Origin: Strongylocentrotus purpuratus | Taxonomy: Eukaryota > Echinodermata > Echinoidea > Camarodonta > Strongylocentrotidae | Assembly (NCBI RefSeq): GCF_000002235.5 | Contig: NW_022145609.1 | Location: 23,672,408-23,736,407, forward strand | Length of the DNA stretch: 64,000 nucleotides | Direction: 5' to 3' | Shown: piece after piece, positions 12,901 through 24,700 of the stretch | Numbering within the stretch: the stretch's first letter is position 1 | Layout of the letters: each line of letters opens with the position of its first letter | The notes under the pieces: model-generated | The model's input: only the letters and a program-made list of their open reading frames with translations | What the model was told of the DNA's origin: nothing | Databases searched by the model: none | Program-made: the position numbers and the translations under genes

Positions 12901-15900
12901 AAGAGGAAGAGGGAAGGAAGAGGATGAGGGGGGAGGAAGAGGAAGAGGGAAGGAAGAGGAGGGAGCAGGAAGAGAAGGAGGGGGAAGGAAGAGGAGGAGG
13001 GAAGGAGGAGGAGGAGGGAAGGAAGAGGAGGAGGGAAGAAAGAAGAGGAAGAGGAAAGGAAGAGGAGGAGGGAAGGAAGAAGAGGAAGAGGGAAGGAAGA
13101 GGAGGAGGGAAGGAAGAGGAGAAGGGAAGGAAGAGGAGGAGGGAAGGAAGAAGAGGAAGAGGGAAGGAAGAGGAGGGACAAGGAAGAGGAGGAGGAGGGG
13201 GGGGGGGGGGGGAGGAGGGGGGGGGGGGGAGGGGGGAGGAGGAGGGGGGGAAAGAAAGAGGAGGGGGTGGAAGGAAGAGGAGGAAAGGAAGGAAGAAGAG
13301 AACAAGTAGGTAAAAATGTTGATCATAATAAGAATAAAATAAGAATAATATGATTGCAGGGCCCTCAGGGAAAACAGTATTAATACTAATGAGGTTAAGC
13401 TACAGTCCCATATACGTCCCGGACCGTCCCGGACCATCCCGGACCCCATCCGGGGTGATCCGGGATTCGGTCCGTGTTGACACCGTGTTGGCACCGGGGT
13501 GGTCCTGGATGGTCCTGGATGGTCCTGGGCGGTCCGGGAGTCGACCCCGGATGTTTTTGACGGTCAAAAACTGCCGGGGTGGTCCGGGACGGTCCGGGAC
13601 AATAGTTTGATCCGGGGTGATCCGTGTAGCCACCGTGCTGGGTCCGGGGTCATCCGTAGTGGCGCCGGGGCGGTCCGTGTTGATCCGTGGCAGTCCGGGA
13701 GTGAGTTATTGACCGCCCAGGACCATCCAGGACCATCCAGGACCACCCCGGTGCCAACACGGTGTCAACACGGACCGAATCCCGGATCACCCCGGATGGA
13801 GTCCGGGATGGTCCGGGACGGTCCGGGACGTATATGGGACTGTAGCTTAAAAGCATCACACTTTTTTTAACAAAACATCCCGGACCATCCCGGATCACCC
13901 CAGACCATGGTCCGGGATGGTCCGGAGTGGTCCGTGCTCGTCCGTGCTGGTCCGGCTTTATATGGGACTGGGGCTTTAGACTGGGTAAACAAGAGTTTTT
14001 TTTATTTTTATGTTGCTGTACAGTTGTTGTTGAAATGTTATGTACATATCAATGGTTAAATTAGAATGCATAATGCATACCCAATCTTCGTATGAATTCT
14101 GAATATCTTTTAAAGATTCTTTATAAAGTATATTATAACAACAACAACAAAACATCCACTGAGCATACTAAAGGCTCTTGAATAAACTGATAAGCTCTAT
14201 CAAGAATCTTATCTTATTTTTCATGTTTGCTCACAAGCCATTTATATGATAACAAAATCACCGAAACAAACTTGATAAAATGAGATACACTCCCCTCACA
14301 CAACCCCAATGGCTGACGACACATTACGGCATCAAGCTCTATCAAGATTTTCTTGTGCTACAACTCTACATCATTAATATCCTATCGCTTACTTTGGCTC
14401 GCACGCCGTAGACATGACCGCAGACTACTTGAACAAATTCAGTGATGTCAATTTCATAGAGTGACTCCTCGCACACCTGTTCGATGGCCGACTGGACATC
14501 ATGACAGTCAACCCATTTACCGTACTGAAGGCTCTTGAAGAGGCCGATGACAAAGGCCTGGTGGACCTTGTTGGCAAGACTACCGCAGAACCACTCCATG
14601 GCCTTGCTCCCTCTCCGATCAGCAGAGGGCGGAGAGAACGAGTCTTCAGAGATAAAATAAAATATGTTTGAAGAAAGATTAGGGACATCACATCCTGCAC
14701 ACAGGAGCATGTACATGTACGTGCACACCTGTATGATGTAACAGAAGCTGTGCTCAAAGGGTCCATACAGAGAATTTTGCAATGGTGGTTGTATATTGCA
14801 TTTTCCCAGGCCTCTTTTCATTTCTTTGATGATGACATTTCATAATTCATGATTCAATTATTCATTGCTATGCTAGGTGCTGTGCCTTGGGTAAATTTTT
14901 TTCATTTTCCATCAAATTTTTTATTTTTTATTTTTTGGAAAGAAAGATCAATATCTTACTTTATTGGGATAAAAACGTGGTTAGATGCCACAAAGTAAGT
15001 GGCAATGCCATAACCAATTGTGTGTTGTCACCCGAAGGTGAATTCCGTCTTCATCAAGGGGAGTGTTAACTTTCTCTCCTTTCTACAGTTAATTATAATA
15101 ATCGATTATATGCCTAATCTCTCACCATTCTGCTCACTGAATCCTCTTGTCCTGTGTCTAGGGATGTTCCTTGGCGTGGTTGGGACCTGGGTACCCGCAT
15201 CCATTGACACAAAGGTCAGATCCTTGAAGACATTCGTCACTGAACTCTCATCCAGGCGACCCAGCACAAAATTGGTCAGGGCCGCCAGGGAACAATCGTA
15301 GACGAAGATGGGAAGGGGGAGGCTCGTATTTGTTTTCTTCTCAACTCCAGGTGGCACTGTTTTTCTAGCCGGACACTCATCCTCGCTGTCTGTCTCATCC
15401 AGATTCTTGCTGCGACGGGACTCACGGGATGGTTTCGCTTGATCCGATTCAGGTGCCATGGATAAATCCGCTTCAGGATCTAGATGAAAATTTGGGGTTG
15501 CATTATAAACTTGGAGGGCACTTTAGTTATCTGTTCTTGAAATGTGAAACATTTACTAGTATATTCAACCTACATGTACAACTACACCTTTGTCAAACAA
15601 AATATGTGTACATTACAAATTAATTGAATATTTAAAGAAAATGCCCTTCATAATTAATAAAACCACAAGAATACAACGAGAGCCAAAACAAGTCAATTTG
15701 ATCAAAAGAAATGAATCACAGAGCCAAAGTTAAAGTGAAATGTACAGGAGTCAGTATTTGCATGTAGAAAAGTGCCAGCAAGAAAAAAACATTAGAATAT
15801 CAATGCCAATCAAATCTGAGGATACCCAAATATAAATAGTGGACAATTCTACCCTGAACCATTCCCCCCCCCCTCCCCCAAGACAATCTTATTCACCAGA

Positions 15901-18707
15901 TACGATACATGTATGAATCAGTGGCCAAGTATCAAGAGCACTCACCATCCTTTGTTGCACTGAGCAGCTCTAAGTCCTGATAGGAAGCTGGCATGAATAC
16001 CAAGATCAGATGATCCTTCCCAACACTTTTCACGTACAGCGTCCACTGCGGCACCTTCTTCTCCCGGTTCTCCTCCATCAACGGAGTACTCGTCCTGTTC
16101 TGCGGAACAGGCGTCTTCTCTAAGCCTTCCGCAGCGCTGTCTGCGAGTTCTGACAGGAGACTGGAGATGTCCGAGGAGGCGAGTCCGAAGGGACGGGGCG
16201 CATCGTCGTCTTTGCTTCGATCAAGGACAGACTGGGCAAAGAGCAGACTCTCCTTGTCAGAGAGGTCCAGCTTGAAGTCCGTCATGGATTTCATAGAGTC
16301 AGTGAGGAGGGTGAAGAGGGTGTCATTGGGTTTGGGGTACCCGAGGCGGGGCCTGGACCTGGTGTTCTCTGTCCCATCTGCACCTAAAACATCAAACAGT
16401 AGATATTTGTATGGTGAAGCCTTAATATAATGAACACTCAAGGGTTACATGAAAAGGCAGGTGGTCTTTATGTACAGTTTCCTTTAGGACAGGTTTCGAT
16501 GAGAAACCATATTCAAGGGAAGCAAAAAATGTGGTCTATTCAGACAGGTGGTTTTTCTATACAGGTGGTCACTAGAGCAGGTTTGACTGTAACATGATAA
16601 CACTCCATTCTTGTACAGCAAATACCACATTCGCAATATTTTCTCTTTGTGCTTCTAGACTTTAAAGCCTTGCTGCCTGGTTAAGGTACTGTTACATGCT
16701 AGGAATTTCTTTCAGCAATTACCCATTCTTGTACCTCACCTGCAAGTTATAGAGACTTTTTTACATTCATACTGCACAGTAAATTTTTAGATACAATTGA
16801 CATTTATTCTATGAGACAAATGATGTGCACATAAGAAAACATATCCGTTGAGATGAAGAATCCTTGGAATAAATATATTATCTAAATGAGATGCACCAGA
16901 CAAAACTGTTTTTTCTGCCATCTTTCATGTCTTACTGTATCACATGTTGTTTCCAATAGTTGTACTCTTCCTGCATTTTACTTATTCCTCAGCAATCACA
17001 CATTTTTTTTCAGAACGATTTGGGCGAGGCGTCAAAAATATTGATACCAGCAGGCTGCCGCCTCACGTATTGGCGCATCGAGGCTGCAATTACGGCCGAA
17101 GCCTGGCTGGGGCAATTATTTTTCTTTTATTAGCCCAGCCGGCTTGCGCCAGGCTGGGATCTGAGGCTCGGTTTCCATTCGAAAGGCGGTAGCCGGCGCA
17201 TGCTTTTGAATGCCATTTCCTACCGCCAGCGGTAGCCGGCTGAGCTAATTTAAAAAATGCAGCCAGGACGCACAACTGCAGTTAGCTGCCGCTGGCTGGT
17301 ATATTTATTTTTAACGCCTTGCCTTAGCAGACACACCTAAATATTTTTTGATTATTGTACTGCATTTCTTTAGAATATATTCTTTTTTTGATCGTCACCA
17401 GGACTCAAGAACTTAAAAGCCAAAGCACACTCCGATACGATTTTCGAAAAAAATTGCAGTTGCATTGAAATGTTGAAACTCCATCAGACGTAATCTTCTG
17501 GACTGGGGTTATGAATATTGATTAGAATACTAGTAATCAACATTTTATTGCATTTCAAGCCTTTCATTCGGAATAAAAAGGCAGAATCGTAGACAATCGC
17601 AAGACTGGTCCGACTCACTGTGATTTGGAGTTGTTTTAAGCTTTTCCTCCGACTTTTCTTCCTCCGACAAGGAAGCTTGCCATCCCCAAATTTTGAATTT
17701 ATCAATGATACATGTACGACTATTCAGAACTTTGATCATTTACATTTTTACATGGTTGAATGGGCTATAGGTTTGCTGTGTACAGTCTTGTACACCCTTT
17801 AATGGTATTCCCCAAGTCTGGTGTCAGCAAATTATGACCTTCTGCACATGGAAACTGACCGTCGAACCACTGCCTTTAAGCTCACCTGTGATGAAGGTTG
17901 AGCACAGTACATGAGCCTGCTGACACATGGGTAGGAGCGTCATCACGTCCAGCGCATAGGGCAACCGCTGAATGGTCTCGCCGAGCGCAACCCCTTCAAA
18001 GGAAAGCTCCTCCTTGGACATGGTGGCCATGTCTCCGTCGATGGCGGAAGAGCACATGACGTGCAGGTGCTCAAAGTTGAGGAGGACGGAGATGATCCGC
18101 TGGTCCATCGGAAACATCTACATGGGGGTCCATAAAAAGCGTTAATCTATTAATAGTTGTAGTCAAACCTGTCTATTAAGGCCATTGTACACATGTGGCC
18201 ATCTTAGACAGGTTTCTACAAAACACATTTCTCTCTTGAGGGAATCAAAATGCATGGCCACTATAGACATGTGGCCTTTAAGGAGAGGTGGCCCACTAAG
18301 ACAGGTTTGACTGTATTCATCTATTGGCCCTTCTATTCTCCTGGAACATTTATCTACATTTGTTAAACTTCTAAGCATTTTAATCTAATTTATGTATCTT
18401 AAACATTCAGTTCTACATGTTTTCTTCTTGTTGCAATTTGTATATATAATTTTACTTGCATACCTGCCGACATTTGAAAATGAGAATTAAGAATTTTTAG
18501 CACAGTATGTCTTCAAAAATAAGAAATCTGTACCCTTAACAGGCGTTCGCGCATTGCAGCGGCAGTGTAACTGGCAATACGTGGTAAATCTGTGCAAAAA
18601 AGCGAATACAAATTCGCTGCTCAATCAGGCAGCCCTTCAACGCACGCAATATGTGAACTCTCACATCGCAGCATATGATAAAACAAGCTTAATTTGGCTT
18701 AAGCACC

Positions 18708-18772
<65 letters not shown>

Positions 18773-21700
18773 GAAATTGTGAAAATCCGGGAGATTCCGG
18801 ATTTTGGGGTCCTAAAAATCCAGAAAAACAGGATATTCCGGATTAATCGGGAGGGTTGGCAGGTACATACTTGCACTGTAAAAAATGCGGTAATTCAGTC
18901 TGTGACTGCAAGTTATGTTATAATCAACCTTGATGGAATTGAATTAAACTGAATTGCATAGTCATACCACTCTTGGGATAGTTTGGTAGGTGAGGCCGTC
19001 CAAGAATTGACACTGCTTTGGAGGATCGATGATGGTACCACTCTGAGGCTCTATCCAGCACTCAGTCACAAGCTGCAGTCTTCCATCAGCTTCAGATGTG
19101 TCCTGATCGTCACCATCCTCCTCGTCTCCAACTCTGCATTAAAATAAAAATAATAATAATAAAAACGTTGCTTATAAAGCGCTTACCACCAAAGTCTCTA
19201 AGCGCTATAATAAACAAAATAGACTGATAAACAATTGCATATTAAACAAAACAAAAAATAAACCTACAAATTACAATACATATGAAATTCACATCAACGT
19301 GAACAGAGTAAGTTAAAGGTAAAGACCAGTATTGGAAACGCCCCAATTTCGAAAAATGAAATAGAAGCTCTCATTACCAATCATGTGAAAGAATATGTTT
19401 TGACTAATACATGATGATAACAAATTTGCCGGGAAACCGCCTACTAATTCATATATTTGGTAAATTTGTTTCTCTCACGGTCTGTGAGAGATATAGGGTA
19501 GTCCCATATACATCTTTCTGTGTATAGTGCTTGTAACTTTACGAAGAATGGGCCAAATTTCTTATCATTTTGATGATTCCAGAACCTTGCAGATGCTAGA
19601 TGCTAGATGATCAACTTTTTCTGATCGATTCCACAACGTTTCTTTCACAATGCAATCGCATGACCATAACTGGTCTTTACCTTTAATCATCAAAAGCAAT
19701 TTTGTATATCAAAAGAATTTCTGCACACCAATTCATAATTCAAATCAAGGTTTTGCTGAAATTGGATGACTAGGTAAAAAGGAATTATCTGGCTACACAA
19801 TGTGAATGACCTACTCAATTGTAATAATAATACAAACATTAATATCATAATAACAACATTCCTAATTGCCAAGTTGTGATATATTTGAAATGAGAGGGGG
19901 AGGGATAAAAAACACAAAAACAATTTGGGGGTATGTAGAGGGTTTACATAAGAAATACACCTGTACCTGACTGCAGAGATTACAAGTCTCTAATATTGAC
20001 AAAATTCCCAACTTTGATTTTGTCACTTTATATGTGACTGCTGTTTTTATGCAGCCTTGTGCATTTTTTTTTACTTGAGAAAACTGCACCAGAATCTGCT
20101 GTTTGATGATTGAATTATCAGGCATGAAGATTTGATCCTGATTGCTTCTTTGACTTGAGAAAATAACCATCATTATCATATGGTATAAAGTTCACAACAG
20201 ACGGTACTCACGATGTAGTCCGATCCCTCTTGGCTGTGGCCGAGTGCGGAGGGAAGACGATGTACTGGAGCAGACATGGGAAGACCTCTTGACCGTTGGA
20301 GGATAACTTCTGCTCCGTGCCCTGGTCGCTCTCAGTGGCTTCATCCGTGCCTTCTTGGTCCGAGGGTTTGGAAGGCCCCATTGTCTCCACGATGCTGCCC
20401 AGAGGATTCTGAATACCGTAGTGAAGAAAAAAAAACAGTCAAAATATGAGATGTTTAATAATAAATACAAATTATTTCATTTATCAGTCATATGTATCCC
20501 CCCGACAGGAAAGCTTGGAAAGCAGCCATTAAGGAAATGAAATGTCCAACCCCACAAAATGGGACAAATGGACTTTAAACGCTGATGATGATATGGTCTT
20601 TAAAGTGACTTGGTAACATTGTTGAAGGTTGATGAAAAAAATTACTTACTATATTCCTTGTACTGTACTAACCCTCTGACATGCAAAAAATCCTGAAAAA
20701 ATTCTCAAACCACAAAGATATCTATGGTTTTCTTTGAAGGCGTCGATGTACGACACCCTCTAACAGTGATTAACAGTAAATTCTCCCAACCATTTTCGAA
20801 TTTTCCCAACCGTTTTTTCCATGAAAAAAAGAAAAATTCTGTCAACACTTAAAAGTCTGGAATGGAATGTAGAGCCATTTTATTGCTTTGTGAGATTTCC
20901 ATTCACTTAAAATGTAATTAAATTGCAATAATATAGTTGGGAGAATTAAGAAATCGATCAGATCATTTTTTCCCAATTTGTACGATGAATAATGGTCCGT
21001 TTTCACTCAAATTTTCAGATTATCTTTCATTGTACATCTAGTATTGAAGTCACTACCTTAGCACCACTATCTCTCATCTAAACAATGATACCAAGTCCCT
21101 TTAAAGTCAACAATTGCTCCATAGACGATTTTCATTGAACACTGGTTAAATACCTTCCTCTGACCTTTGACCCAACGACTTGCATTCCTCATCCTAGATT
21201 TAACCTAAATCCATGATGTACCCTGGATGCATACCTGGATCATCAACATCATGCATATACAGTTTATCAGTAAAAGAATTGTTCCATCATTATCAATTTA
21301 CAGTCATCTTCACAATTAAACCTCGTGTCTCCTTCGGGTGTAACTTTTTCTTACGGTCATTGCTCTTTCTGCAAGCTCCTGCTTAACTTTGGAACAAACT
21401 ACCTTTAAATGTCCGAAACTGTCAGACTGTTAAACGATTTGAGACTTGTCTTAAGACACATTTATTCAAAACTGCTTTTGATGATTAACTTACTCTGTTC
21501 TTATTGATGTACATGTATATTTCATATGTATTGTAATTTGTAGGTTTATTTGCATTTTCTTTTTGTTTTGTTTAATATGTAATTATTTATCCTTGTATTT
21601 TGTTTGTTATAGCACTTAGAGACTTAGGTGGTAAGCGCTTTATAAGCACCGTTAATATTATTATCATTGAAAGGTTAAAGGGAAAGTCCACCCCAAAAAT

Positions 21701-24700
21701 AAGTTTGTTTCGATAGAGGCAGAATAATAAGAAAATCAGGTGAGTGAAAGTTTGAGCAAATTCTGAATGAAAATAAGAAAGTTATGAATTATTGAAGTTG
21801 TGATCAATCAAATACAAATTGGCAACTCTGTGACGTATCATGCGAGCTCAACTTCCATTTGCTCAGTACTAAAAAAATCTAAAATTTTCATTTTCCATCA
21901 AGAAAAATTTCAACCATACATGCACCCTAAATATAATAATTGCAAATATGTTTCTATACTCCCCCTGCAAGGAACAAAGATATATTCCGTCATCAATAAC
22001 GAAGAAAACATGATTTTATGGAATATTATGCACAAAGCAAATGAAGGAGAGCTCGTATGATAAGTCACAGAGTTGCCAATTTGTATTTGATTGATCACAA
22101 CTTCAATAATTCATAACTTTCTTATTTTCATTCAGAATTTGCTCAAACTTTCACTCACCTGATTTTCTTATTATTCTGCCTCTATCGAAACAAACTTATT
22201 TTTGGGGTGGACTTTCCCTTTAATATCTTATCACACCTACATGAAATCTGAGTCAACGAGTGAATGATGATGATGAGCATATTTTCAGTTTAATAATCAA
22301 CTAAAGATGGCTGGTCAAAGCAGCCTTACCTTCATCTTGAGCTCCATGATAAAGCTGAGTATTCCACTGGTTGAGTAAGCCACATGGAATCCCTGCTGCA
22401 ACCGCAATCTGCCAAGGATGAACAAAGGAGACATTGTAGATGTCTTTTGAATTGAGATATTCAGAGATAAATTGGAGTTCTGGTTGGGCGATTGCATCGT
22501 AAAAGAAAGTGTGCGGAAGCCATCGGAAAGGTTGATCATGTAGCACATACTAAAGGTATTGGTAAATGATAATACAATTATTCATGAGTCCCTAGACTCT
22601 CAATGACTACAAACCTTACAACAGAGATGCCAACCTTCATCAACAACAACAAATATTCTTAAAAGGAAAAAACGGTATTTTTGGAAAAAATCACCCAATC
22701 GAGCAGCTTCAAAGAAATAGGCGGCAGCGGTACAACGTGCATTCAGTACACGTGGGTTGTTAGCAACTTGCAAAGTTTGGGGCCCCGTATCACTGTTCTG
22801 CGTGCATCGTTTGAGGAAATAGGTGCATAATGCACATACGACACAAAGCCCATAATGGGTAATTAAGAAAAACATCAATAATTTTTTTTGTTGTTAAAGG
22901 TAACTAAACATTCAAAAAACGTACTGCCGTATTCAAAGCAAAAAACAAAACATATACGGCAAATACGGAACAGTTGTTACAACCATCCAAGAATCTCTGG
23001 ACTCTCCAAAACCTTAGAATCATCCAGGACTTTAAGGACTCTCAAACTTTACAAGACCTTCACTCACTTGGTAAGGACGTCCAGGATGTTGGCCACAGCC
23101 TTGGTAGCGATCTGGATCCCACTGTCACTCTGAGCTTCCCAGGTCCAGCATCAAACCTTACAACCACCCAAGAGTCTCTGGACTCTTCAAAACCTTAGAA
23201 TCATCCAGGACTCTCAAACACTACAAGACCTTCACTCACTTGGTAAGGACGTCCAGGATGTTGGCCACAGCCTTGGTAGCGATCTGGATCCCACTGTCAC
23301 TCTGAGCTTCCCAGATCCAGCGTCGATGGTGGAGATAGCATGCAAGTCGGTTCAGGTTGCTACAGGGAGCTTTGCTGTTCATGTAGACAGGCACAGACGT
23401 GGACGTCACCTCGATGGATGTCTTCAGGTCAGTGAAGTCCGATGGCATTTTCTCATATCTGGGATAAAGAGTGATGGTGCGAATATGAAGCTTGGTAAAC
23501 ATTATAACCTCTACAAACCTGTACTAGCAGTACTTACATATAGGTCGTTAAAGGAAACCTCAGCTCAAAGAATTAGTGTGGGAATGTTTAAAGATTTGAC
23601 TTTTAATTTGAACAAATTTAATTGATAAACGAATTTGCATAGTATGTCATGTTATCGAGAAATGGAGATGCCAATATTGTGCTAAGAGACTGTACATTAT
23701 GCTTAGAAAATCTTGCAATATACCTCTCTTAATCTTGGGCAATTCCACGGTAACGGAAGGACACTCAGACAAGATTTTTGAACTTCAGGTTCATACTAAA
23801 AGAACTGTTTTATTAGTATAAGATGTGAAACAGTACAGATATAATACCTATATAAGTGCCTTTAATTCTCCCCCAAAAAATTGTCATTATAGTTAAGTAG
23901 TTTAAGAATGTGCATATTAATTATCTCGGTAACGGAAGGACATAAAAATGGACATGGTTTTTCCAGTTAATTAGTGTTTATCCAAACTTTGTGAAGTTGA
24001 TGAAGCTTTCCACTTGACTGAAACACATTTTGTTCCCCATAGTTTAATACATACTAATAAAACATTTCTTTTAGTATGAACCTGAAGTTCAAAAATCTTG
24101 TCTGAGTGTCCTTCCGTTACCGTGGAATTGCCCTCTTGTAGATTAAAGGGCAAGAATACAATCAATCTCTCTCAGAGCAACTTATTTATAAAAGATATGT
24201 CATGGGTTGAGGTTTCACACAAAGTCACAACCTTTCTACCTCCAAACAAGACGATCAGTCTTGTCAACAGAGCTTTACCTAGGCATTGTGGCGTGCGCCT
24301 GTAATCCAGCTAACAGTGGAAGTTACAAACTGATTTAACCGAGGACGCAGGTTTCGAAACCGAGTCACGTCTTTCGGATGGCGACGTTAAATGTCGGTCC
24401 CCAGACGTAAATAATCATATCTGATTGATACACGTCTGTAAAAACCCAAACACACACACACACACGCAATAGAGCTTTACCTCATGAGGATCATCTCGAT
24501 GGGTCTAGAGAGCAGAACGACGCAGGAATCATCGCCATGTCCAGGAGGCCCGTCTGAGTCAGTGTCCTTGAGGGGAGCCATGGCCTTGGTGCCGTGCTCC
24601 TTGTCATAGCCATACTGGGCAGTCTTCTTCCTGGGCATCCTCAAGGCTAGCAGGTCATTCTTTAACCCTCTCACAACCTGCAAGGATTATTAACACACAT

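Noticed and set aside
12588-13494. Long open frames on both strands (241-292 codons)
   Set aside because: They are translations of the GGAAG/AGGAGG purine tract (Glu/Gly/Arg or Ser/Phe/Leu/Pro only); no protein is implied.
13350-13898. Open frames rich in [15 protein letters not shown] on both strands
   Set aside because: They are mirror readings of the arms of a non-coding foldback element.
16167-16430. Plus-strand 87-codon open frame
   Set aside because: It is the antisense of SZT2 exon 25.
24281-24470. Functional 7SL RNA gene
   Set aside because: Far too short (190 bp), flanked by a target-site duplication and ending in a (CA)n tail; it is an inserted element.
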